DNA from: Rhizophlyctis rosea
Lineage: Eukaryota; Chytridiomycota; Chytridiomycetes; Rhizophlyctidales; Rhizophlyctidaceae
Length of the DNA stretch: 42,485 nucleotides
Direction of reading: 5' to 3'
NCBI GenBank assembly: GCA_027596075.1
Contig: JADGJC010000322.1
Coordinates: forward strand, 1,197 to 43,681
In this document: piece by piece, positions 21,238 to 30,621 of the stretch
Position numbering within the stretch: position 1 is the stretch's first letter
Layout of the letters: each line of letters begins with the position of its first letter
Made by a program: the position numbers and the translations under genes
Notes under the pieces: generated by a model
What the model was told of the DNA's origin: nothing
Seen by the model: only the letters and a program-made list of their open reading frames with translations
The model's database searches: none

Positions 21238-23320
21238 CTACTTGATAGGATTCGGCACTGGCTTTCCCTGCAGATCAAATACACTCTGAATAGTCTGCTT
21301 GATCGTCCGTTTCTTCGGACTGTCTTGATGGCAGTGCATTTCATCTGGGTACGCGGACGTATCGTAGGCCTTGAAATCATAATGGGCGTTGGTGTTTGCG
21401 TCTGTTGTGCCGATGAACAGCGGGACGACGGTGTGGGTGCCGGCATCTTGGAGGTCTAGTGCGTGTTCCCACTTTTGACGGGAGAAAGAGGGCATAAGTG
21501 ATCACTCAGAAACTGTCCGAGATATGGACCAGCGCGTTCACAAAACCAAGATACCTCACCTCCAAAAGCATATTGTCCTTCACCTTATCCGCGCCCTTTA
21601 CCCTCTCTAAACCCGCCTCAGAACACAACAGCAAAACGACTTGAGAATGATACAATCCTTCCATAAACCCTTCTTCCCATTTCTTGCCCGGCGTCAAACA
21701 GTACTCATCCACGTAGCAATGCACGTTGCCTTCCTCAGAAAGCAGCCACGCAAGTTCTTTTGCTGTGAAGCGGTCCGTTGCCACGCGGTGGGAGAGGAAG
21801 AAGGAATGAGTGTTGACGCCTTTGTTGCAGGACCATGAGTCGGTGATTTTGTTGCCATATTGATCTAGGTCGTCATCGCCCTGCTGATGGCCACCATCGG
21901 CATCGGCTTGTTGGTCACATCCTTGTTTGTTGTCCCCTTCATCACCCTCGACATCGGGTTCCGGTACGTTATCTGCAGCACGTTGGGTAGCAAGAAGATT
22001 GACCACGTCAATGTGGTTGTTAAGAGCGGCAGTACGGATGGCGTCACCGTCGTGGGCGTCGATCGTGGCACCGGCTTCGATGAGGAGTTGTACCAGTTCG
22101 ACTGACCCTATTTTGGCGGCTTTGCGGAGCGGAAGGTCGTCATCGATGTGGACGTCGGCGCCGACTTCGAGGAGGTACTGGTGGAAGATTGTTCCATGAG
22201 TGAGCATTTACAGATGGATCTTTGACGTTTAGAGCTTGATTCAGCCGTAACATACCTGAGCGACCTGCAAGTTCTCCGCATGCACCGCTCTTTTGAGCGG
22301 CTCTCCATGTTGGGCATTCGGGTCTGCACCAGCCTCCAAGAGCAGCTGCAGAAAGTTGGAATAGGAGCCGTGAAGGTCAGATTTCAGCAAGCCAACCCAC
22401 GTGAAAGTGTGCATTGAGGCAGTACCTTGAACATATCTGGAAGCCCATTGTCGCCAGCCTCAATGATAGCTTGGTCGTTGCGAGCGTGAATGTTTGCACC
22501 GGCTTCTAGGAGTGCTTGCACGGTCTCTACGTGCCCTGAGCTGACGGCCTATGAGTACAGCAGATGTTTCAGTCCGGGTTTCGGAGGGCAGTCCGAGGTG
22601 TGAATAGGGGATTCTTCAAAGGTGGATCATGAATGAACATACTATCCTTTCCAGGCCTTGTGATGGTCTTCATTGTAGCGCCGTTGGCGGGTATTATTCC
22701 ACATCCATCAATCCCCACTGCCCACATTCGCCCATTTTGCCCAAACAGACCCACAAAATCCCACTACTCACCGCAATCAAGGCTTCATCATCCTCGGCGT
22801 GGACATCGGCGCCAGACTCCAGTAAGCATTGCACCACCTCCGTATGGCCATTGTTCGCCGCACCTCGGAGTGGGAAATTGTTGTGGCAGGTTGGGTCGGC
22901 GCCTAGAGAGAGGAGGTACTTGACAACCTCCAGGTGGCCATCCCATGCTGCTGCCTGGTGATGGTGGTGGGAGTGGGAGAATGGTTGCGATTTCCGTAGG
23001 AGGAGGGAATAGGAGAGTTAGATTTGGCCCCAATTGTCGTACATCACAGGGAAGATAGGATTCGTAGACGAGCAGGTGTGAAATTTTGACATCATGTTGA
23101 TGGGGAGTACGTCAAGAGTACGCTCGCAAATTTCAAGGACTGTGAAAAATTTGTCCCGTGACAGAATCCTCACCTGAATGGGCAGATTCTCCTTCATCGA
23201 TGGATCTTTCCCTTCAGCAATTTTCCCTTTGAGCGTCTCGAGATCTCCATTGCTGGATGCCTGCACAACCGTACTCGTGGCGTGCTGGATGAGCTTCTGG
23301 CCAAAGTTCAGGTAGTCCAT
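21238..23320 (-). CDS. Ankyrin-repeat protein with C-terminal TIR domain (464 aa)
   Basis: Six exons: 23320-23174, 22954-22772, 22548-22426, 22345-22256, 22177-21560 and 21471-21238, every junction phase 0. After a 20-residue leader (MDYLNFGQKLIQHATSTVVQ), ankyrin repeats run from about residue 21 to 245 with the usual G-H-x-E-V-V-x-x-L-L-x-x-G-A-D pattern (GHLEVVKYLLSLGADP, GHTEVVQCLLESGADVH, GHVETVQALLEAGANIH, LLLEAGADPN, YLLEVGADVH, VELVQLLIEAGATID, HIDVVNLLA). An acidic Asp/Gln/Gly linker (about 246-295) follows, then a TIR domain from about 303: S-F-F-L-S-H-R (strand A and box 1), D-E-Y-C-L-T-P-G-K-K-W-E-E (BB loop and alpha-B), VVLLLCSEAG (strand C), and, across the last intron, L-L-E-W-E-H-A-L then THTVVPLFIG (strand D/E). 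E349 of W-E-E sits where NAD-cleaving TIRs such as SARM1 have the catalytic glutamate. TIRs act as NADases or as adaptors; the ankyrins presumably sense or bind a partner. Neighbours give no functional hint. Confidence 0.88.
21472..21559 (-). other. Ankyrin-TIR intron 5 (inside the TIR domain)
   Basis: 88 bp, GTGAGG...TCAAAAG, phase 0; joins DNMLLE to WEHALDLQDAG, rebuilding the C-terminal half of the TIR fold. Without splicing the protein stops after 20 more residues. Confidence 0.85.
22178..22255 (-). other. Ankyrin-TIR intron 4
   Basis: 78 bp, GTATGT...TCCACCAG, phase 0; joins ENLQVAQ to YLLEVGADVH. Confidence 0.85.
22346..22425 (-). other. Ankyrin-TIR intron 3
   Basis: 80 bp, GTACTG...TTCTGCAG, phase 0; joins GLPDMFK to LLLEAGADPN. 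Confidence 0.8.
22549..22771 (-). other. Ankyrin-TIR intron 2
   Basis: 223 bp, GTGAGT...TCATAG, phase 0; joins DDEALIA to AVSSGHVETV. Confidence 0.85.
22955..23173 (-). other. Ankyrin-TIR intron 1
   Basis: 219 bp, GTGAGG...ATCACCAG, phase 0; joins MKENLPIQ to AAAWDGHLEVV. Confidence 0.85.
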
Positions 23321-23605
23321 GGTTTGGATGGCTGGCCAGCCCTTGTACGATTTGTGGTGTGACTGCGCAGCGCACAAAGTAGATTTGTAGGCTCGTGAAA
23401 AACGAACACCCGGTGCTCGAGAACACACACACAAAGCCGAGCCGTCAATGAATGGTTTACTTGGGGAGGCCGTCGCACAAGCAATTCCCCGTCTGCATGT
23501 TTTGGACACTTCTTGTTGTCTCCATCACTCGCCACATATCCGTCTTTCTAGTCGTTCGGAGCCGGGCTTCCCCCTCGCGCACAAGGCAACACGTTCGGGG
23601 CCCAG

Positions 23606-24119
23606 ATGCCGGGCAATGCCATCGCCTGTTGCACCGGTTCACCACTTTTCATATGTAAAACAGGGGCTGAATTTTCGAGAGGTCAAACAAGATTTCAAGT
23701 TTTCATGGGCGCGCACAATGGTGACAGTCACCCACCAGAGGGATTCCAGAGGGCACGGGCCCAAAATGTCAAATTGCAGCGTATTCGCCCCTCGACCGTT
23801 CTTTGAAAGTCTTCCCTTTTCGCAGAAGATGTGGTCAACGTCATGAAGTCGGAGGCTCCCTATATGGAATGTTGACGCTGGTGACTCTGGTGCCTGCACC
23901 AGGCTGTTATTCTCATGTCCTTTCGCATTGGATAAGTCAGAACTGGACGCCCCCTTGCACTCAGTGGAAAACAGGCCCCGCTCACACGGGGACTCTCCAC
24001 CCTCTGAAGTTACCCAGCTGGAGGTTACTAATGGTGAGGACAACGTTCCGAGGTCTCAGGGCAGTCTTCAGACAGAACGACATCGCTCAGATTCTGACCG
24101 CGATAGTGGTTTTTAGTCT
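23606..24119 (+). pseudogene. Possible broken or unresolved multi-exon gene
   Basis: Two plus-strand stretches have protein-like composition: 23639-23803 (CKTGAEFSRGQTRFQVFMGA, then HPPEGFQRARAQNVKLQRIR) and 23880-24116, a hydrophilic tail ending RSQGSLQTERHRSDSDRDSG-F and a stop. Between them a frame-2 stop (23804-23806) is followed in the same frame by EDVVNVMKSEAPYMEC, then a shift to the final frame. No clean set of introns repairs it. This could be a decayed gene head-to-head with the ankyrin-TIR gene. A 134-codon ORF on the opposite strand covers the same interval, so coding is not proven. Confidence 0.25.
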
Positions 24120-26262
24120 GTCCGGCTCCAATCCAAGGCCGTGTTAGAGGATGCGCGTCGCATCATTCGGGTATAAATTAATGTCTTTCGTTTCATTGGA
24201 CGATATCATATTTCAAGAGGAGTGACATTGCTCACTGGCTTGTCCGCCCTTTCGTATCATGGCAAGGCCGCTTTGTTCAGCGCACACGCACAAATTAGAA
24301 CGGTGAACGATTGATCAGTTGGTGAACATCTGTTCACAGCATCGCTGTATTGGGGATGCAAAATCGATGTCAGCAACATGAATTTGTCTGGACCATGCTG
24401 AGTTGGACATTCACGTTCGCGCAAAGTCCATTCCGAATATCTCGTTGCCCTCCATTTCCTCTCTTGCACCATAATCAGGAGTTACGCAGCACATTCAGTG
24501 GACCCATTTCAATTCGATGGCCATTGTTGGGACGGGGCAGTAAAAAGGAAGGAAATCCGAAGCCCTAGTACATCACCTGTCAACTTCATGACCACATCGA
24601 TTGAGAGCAATCTGTATTGGGTAAATGTGTGGACATGGGGTGTTACACATAACAATTGTTTATTTTGTTGAAGGTAACAGAAGTTTGATGCGCCCTTGCA
24701 ATGTGCGGGAGCAGTCGAGAACAGATCTGGCGTCAATCAATGTGCTCAGTGCCATGCAAAGAAGAGTTGAGTGGATGCATTTGTGGGGAAGCTATTCATG
24801 ATGTGCAGGTTGATGGCATGTTGTTCGTGGGGATTCAAACAAGCAGGTTGAAGCGCTACCAAGAGTTTTACCCCCCGCTTTTGATGGCGACATAATTGTT
24901 GTGGTGGAGCAGAAGATGAAAAATTGAAGCGCAACAAACACGGCTGCTACATTACAACGGGTATCATATCGTGAATATGAGATAGTTGATACCATTCCCG
25001 GTATGATGGTATGATAAGCTCGTTTGTATAGATCGCCATGCAATTGCAATCAGATGTCAGAGGGTGAGTCAATATCAGTGGCATCCCAAAACATTTTGGG
25101 GTACTCATCCGTTTGATTGCCCATTCTACTTTCGATTATACATGAATGGGGTACCACTATATTGCAAGTCTGTGAACAGAAGAGCCTCAAGACGGTTTTG
25201 GATTGGCAACCCTTCCAATCTGAAATCAATTGGTGAACCAGTTGATTACATAAGCGTTCGGCATCAGACCCCGTTTCATTTTGCACACGACCGCAATTCC
25301 GCCATCGTGATGCGTTTAACAGCGATTTAATAGCTTGATTGAATTGTTTCTTTTTCTATTACTATTTCCGGCTCAGATTTGGGTGACAACCGTAACCTGC
25401 ATAACATAAAACATAAACTTCACAAATAAACTTCATGACTGTGCCACAATTGGGTCCGCATAACATGTTATAGATTTATGGTTTCAAAAGGTTTCGGGTG
25501 TCACCCGATGGCCAACGAGCCAACGATAATCAAACCTGATAAGGGTGTTTCCGCCAACCGAAACTGGTATCAAGTAGCCCAGGTCTAGTTTCACAACAGC
25601 TAAGATCGATCATTTTCCCGAAGAACCATCGGTTTGGTGCACAATCAAAGGCTGATGAAATGATGGAAAGGGTACACTGGTCTGTGTTCTCGTCGGAAAC
25701 GCGACGGAAAAAGAAACAATCTTTGCAAATCATTGTTCCGCTGCCGGGTCTATGCCAGCTGGTCTGGATACTGGTCCATGTCGGTCGAGCCTTGGTGTGT
25801 GGTCAGTAAGCTCAAGTCTTTTGGTCCTATCATTGTGAGACAGGTCTGCCTCGTTTCCCTCTGCTGACCCTCAGCTGCAGTTTATAAGAAAAATTTTGCG
25901 GTCACAAATGGTGTAGCATCCCCATTCGTTGTTTCAAAGGCAATTTTGATGTCCACGTCAATATAATGGGATTTTTCTGCCAGGCTTTCAATGGTTTTTT
26001 CATACCGGCGGCATGGATCGTCGTTTGAGCAAGATGGGACAGCCCATTCAATGGCGTCCAGTGTGTTCCGAATGTGGGCATGCTTCGGTTCTGTTCAATG
26101 GGGTCTTGGGAGGACTTATGCCCATGTTCACCAGTGCCACGCTCTTCTTGGGCCTTCCATTTTTGTTTCCGACTTAAAATATCTATGGGCCGCTGTGAGG
26201 ATCCCAGGTAATAGGCGAGGGCACAGTGACCGTACCATAAAACGTTTCAGCCACTTTGGCCC

Positions 26263-26742
26263 GTGCAGGCTGTGTTGACATTTGCTGCCATGAGTGACGA
26301 ATGCGGTGCGAGCGCTGCTGCGATCTTCGTTATCAACAAAGATTCACGAGGCCGTGTTTTGAGGGCTAATGACACCGCTGATTGGGAGCCGTTACAAGTG
26401 TCTGTTGCAAACGATGTTTCGTTCGGTTATTTTTTTCGATGTATGTCACAGAAGCAAAGGGCTTGTCCGAGTTTGAAATTCCGGTGGCGACTGTATCTAC
26501 ATTTTATGTATGCTGATGATGAAGTGGAATGCAAAAAGTATAGGCTCCTGTTCTACAGGTGGGAGTTACTGAAGGTGCAAAAGTTAAAAACTTTTGAATG
26601 GCCGGCCAACAGCCAACATTGCAGGCTGTGCAATGCAATTTGGAATGAACACCAACCAATCGTCATGGGTTCATATTTAGTCAACAGGCGTCAAATGCCT
26701 AAAAAGAAAAAGAAATTGGAGGAAGGGATATGCGTCTCTTAG
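26263..26742 (+). CDS. Doubtful ORF, 159 codons or fewer
   Basis: The longest plus-strand frame in the gene-poor region. It contains an acid/Ala-rich start (MSDECGASAAAIFVINKDSR), an aromatic/Arg-rich middle (LKFRWRLYLHFMYADDEVEC) and a Lys-rich end (MPKKKKKLEEG). No domain was recognised. It could be a relic exon. Codon choice is not distinctive, so chance is a serious alternative. Confidence 0.2.
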   Translation: MQAVLTFAAMSDECGASAAAIFVINKDSRGRVLRANDTADWEPLQVSVANDVSFGYFFRCMSQKQRACPSLKFRWRLYLHFMYADDEVECKKYRLLFYRWELLKVQKLKTFEWPANSQHCRLCNAIWNEHQPIVMGSYLVNRRQMPKKKKKLEEGICVS

Positions 26743-27583
26743 TTTATTTCGCCATCAAGGTTGGCCTGAACAATCTGCGCCAAACCACATGCGTGCGAGC
26801 AGGATCGCTCCGATGCCCTATTTCATGTACCGCACTATCTAATTGACATCATTCTGCGTAACTTTGCATGTTGGGACATCTATGAAATTGGTCATCGGCG
26901 GTTCTGGGAAAAAGAAACACATACGAGAGTAGGCTGATTCTCCGCGCGCACTCTGAAAGGCACTGCGAGTTATCATCCACAGTTCCGAATTGCCATCATG
27001 TAGCATTGAGCACTCCGACCTTGTCGCGATGACACCGGTAAGAGTGTTGACGACGTTGGAAGCATTCTGGGGTGTACCATGAACCGAACCAAGTGAGGCC
27101 TCCTATGGCACGAGCAGTAAGCTTCCAATATGTCACTAACTTCACTACACAGACAGCTGTTGTGTGATTCACTTTCAAATACATCGACGCAGCTCTTGTA
27201 GCCGCAAATTTCTGAAGGTCACAGATTCAAGATAAGCGCAATGGGTTGTGGCAGAGGTGGAATAATCCTTTTTCATCCAAACAACCCGTGATCATGATCT
27301 CCTTGCGAGCTTTGTGGCAGTGAGTAGTGTGATGCAGTTGGGGCCCTCAATCCTGTACCATTCTCGAATGAGCTGGGAAAAAGACAATTTGGGGACTTCG
27401 CATATGGCCGATCGCCCAAATACGGGGTTCTGCAATGCCCGGTTTTACACTTCAGACGTAAAGATCAAATGACTAGAATGTTCGAAGCATGCTTTATGGG
27501 AAGGTGATACAGGACCGTTCTGCGCCGAAAGCAAAAAAGCTAGTGATACGGAAGACTCAATGTTGAGTGCACCTTAGACACTC

Positions 27584-28190
27584 TCAGCTTGGGCAGATAC
27601 TCGTGAGATGATAATAGTGGAGTGAGCCAGGGTTAGGTTTAGTTATACATTCGCCATTTCTAATTATGTAAACTGCACGCCGCCAAAAACGAACACGGAA
27701 AGGCAACACGAATCGTAACAGGTGTTCGCTTGTAGCGAATTGACCCAAGTAAACCTCAAAATCGACCTTGACAAACAACTTGTCTGGGCCGATGCCATTG
27801 ACAACGTCTGGTGGCGCTTGAATCAGTGATGCGTCCGACTCTGAGTGCTCGATGCGGCTTTTGTAACGGCCAGAGGAAGAAAGTGCGATTTGCCGTCCTT
27901 GATAAATGGCGTTTTGGCACACCTCGAAGAACGGTGCAGACTCGCATGGAACGGTTGTTGCAAATCCGATCGTTGGAGATGATGTGCAATTTGGTTGAGA
28001 CAAGGCGTGTGTTTGCTGATGCAGAGTTGAGCTGACTGGCAGTGATATAATATTTGGGTGAGACACTGTTCGGATGTTTGTTGCATATCGTGGTAGTGAT
28101 GTGGCTTCGAACGTCTTTCGAACGCATGAACTGGAGGAGGAAGCGGATCAACGTGGATGTTGGTAAATACTGTAAATCTGGAGCTTCCAC
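27584..28190 (-). CDS. Doubtful gene of two overlapping frames
   Basis: On the minus strand a frame starting at 28190 (MEAPDLQYLPTSTLIRFLLQ) overlaps a second frame that ends at 27584 and contains GIGPDKLFVKVDFEVYLGQF and RFVLPFRVRFWRRAVYI, both with protein-like hydrophobic patterning. A splice within about 27900-28050 could join them, but I could not find a convincing donor and acceptor pair. No family recognised. Confidence 0.22.
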
Positions 28191-29750
28191 AGGAAGGTGT
28201 CACTTACTGCTAACACCTAAGGGCCCATCGGGGTAAAAAAAATAAAAGGGCCAAAGCATGGACAGGACATAGCAAGACGGCACTGTTTTGGGAACAAGGG
28301 AGTTGCTCATAACTAGTTGGTGTGTAGATGATGGCGCTAGCACACCACTCTGAGTTCACACTTCCTCACATGAAACAATGGAGGAATTGTATCGTAGGGC
28401 CGTTGAACAGGGTCGGTTGGAAATGGAACAATAACAAGGAAGCCAGTACGTGAGTTCATATCATGAAATTCATAGTCCAAGCTCACGCGGCGAACAGAGA
28501 ATCATCTCGGTCTTCATAGCCCAGACAGGTCGGAAGTATTCGGCAGTGATAGTGGTGCTGGAAAGGTCGCTAGCGACATTGATATGGGCTTCTACCCATG
28601 ACCACTATTTCTCTCACAGAAGTAACTTTGGTGCAACAGAGGGTCAAAAACATGAAAGAGGATGATTATGATGGAATACGCTGATGGTGAATGATTGGAG
28701 TTCCGATATAGTAGGCAAATTTTGAACGGACTGATACGAGAGTGTCATACGAAACGAGGGAAAGAATATGATCAAGAAAAAAGTCGGTAATGAGCATCAT
28801 TACTGCCGTGCCGTGGGCTTATGAAGCCAAGCGGATGCAATGTGATGATATCCAAGGCAACATTCAGCCGTTGTCCGTCCCTCCATCCTCTAGGCTATGC
28901 GCATGTGCCTTGGTCGGTGAATGTTCTGCATTCTCCACTGACAATCCGGAGTAGTAACTTCCAGGCAGAAGGTTCGTGCAAGGAAACTTCTGGCCGGGAA
29001 GATTCTCAGCTTCGTTAATGTGAGCATCCCGTTTTTTCGATTTTGCCCCGCGTGAGATCTCCAGCTCCGGATACAATTTGGAAGATGGAAATGGGGTGTT
29101 GGGACAGTGCATGCGCGGCAGTTGGGCGACATGATGATGATGCATCATAGCATACTCGGAGGAGAGAAGCCCCCATTGCTACTGGCCGGCGGTACGGTAA
29201 CAGTGGAAACAGTCGATCGAGTGAATGAGTAAGCTCCGATAAAATTGCAAACCAGTACTGTCGGCACGTGTAAGGTTGACTTGCTGGGCAAAGCGCTGCA
29301 AGTCATCCTGCCCTTTCCTCCGTTGACGTGGACAGGACAAAGTTATAAAGAACGTGCCGAACGCCAAGGGACCAAAACATTGCAAAGGCGGCAAAAGCCC
29401 ACCGCCAGTGATGGTCGGAATGGGTGGGAGAGAGCAGTGTTGACCGAAAGCTGACGCAGACAGTGCAGCGGCACAGTGACAACTCACCCTCTTCATTGCG
29501 CGTGCGCACCAGGGACCACCAATAGGTTGATTATGTAACTGTTCCAAGCCCAGTATAGCAGGCTTGGCGGTCAATAAGCCATGTCCAAGCCCTTGTGTGG
29601 CGTCCTGAATGTGGCTCATTAGGTTTTCAAAAGTCTATGATCAGCGGCACAACTTGCTTGGGGGGTCAAAGTACTAAGCTCAGTCTAGCCAATCAGCGCT
29701 CGCGCGTGCGCGTGGGATTGGAGGAACGCGTCAAAGTGGCTTGATCCTGT

Positions 29751-29769
29751 CGGACCCACGCTGGGTCCG
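29751..29769. other. Perfect short inverted repeat (hairpin)
   Basis: CGGACCCA, a 3-nt loop (CGC), TGGGTCCG: 8-bp perfect arms in otherwise unremarkable DNA about 870 bp upstream of the phosphate transporter start. It could be a binding site for a dimeric regulator; no known site is recognised. Confidence 0.5.
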
Positions 29770-29973
29770 ATAATTTGGGTTGGTACCTAAATTTGGTTCA
29801 CGAAAGCGAAGCTGCTTGCACGCAGTGACACAAAATTGACGGCACAGTTCATTCATTGACGGCACAGGCACGAAGATGCACGAGTTGAATGTTGGCGGTG
29901 TAATTTGGGTGGCTTCGTGTAGGATCTGCGTTTGCCTCCCTTCGCCTGCATTATGACCAACCAAAGCTGCACG

Positions 29974-29979
29974 CACGTG
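29974..29979. promoter_or_regulatory. CACGTG E-box upstream of the phosphate transporter
   Basis: GCACGTGC, an extended palindrome, about 640 bp upstream of the transporter ATG. In yeast the bHLH factor Pho4 binds CACGTG to induce PHO84, so a conserved phosphate-response role is possible. This is inference from sequence only; another CACGTG lies near 29264. Confidence 0.35.
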
Positions 29980-30621
29980 CGAAATACTTCCCACATTCAC
30001 ACACGGCCCCATTGACATGTTTGGGTCAATTAGGATGACCGCCGCCCACCCGCCTCCTTGGCCTGCTTACCGTCAGTTGCCACTATTACCCCACTGTGAT
30101 TGACACAGCATGCAGCAGTGTCCGGAGACAGCGGGTTTCCATTCCACTGGTCTCATCAGTGCCATCACTGATACACCAGTCATCCACGAATTTTCCAATT
30201 CAGAGCGTGGGCCAGAAATTTCTCATCGGAAGTCGGAAACTTCTTGGGTGGGTCGTGTGCACTTGGAATATCGGTACACAATTCCATTTTTTGTCAACTG
30301 AGTGAGTGCAAGAGTGCGGAAGTAAGTAAACGCGCGTCTGGGCCACCCAAACTTGGCACCCGCTGCTTCTCCCCTCAGCCCCTTCTCGCTTGACACCAAC
30401 TTTCCCACCATCGTATGTTTTGCCGGTGAGGAGAAAAAACTCGGTCAATCAACTCATTCCTGCCCCGTCAACCATCAACAGGCAAACATAAAAGGATCTC
30501 ACCTCACTTTCCTTCCCCCACTTTCTTGTGTGTCAGCTCACTGCCCAATACCATTCGGGGTCACTATCCTATACCTCATCCTACACCCTTCCTTATTCAA
30601 CCCCCGCAATAGTACACCGCC

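Larger units (their letters stand above)
23321..30621. other. 7.3-kb gene-poor region
   Basis: No ORF here has a recognisable domain. Both strands carry only ORFs up to 160 codons without family motifs. The best candidates are listed separately (23606-24119 plus; 26263-26742 plus; 27584-28190 minus). No transposase, integrase, reverse transcriptase or long terminal repeats were recognised, so it does not look like a recent transposon nest. The last 600 bp are presumably the phosphate transporter promoter. Confidence 0.5.

Noticed and set aside
23321..30621. Transposon nest
   Set aside because: No transposase, integrase or reverse-transcriptase motifs, terminal inverted repeats or LTRs could be recognised.
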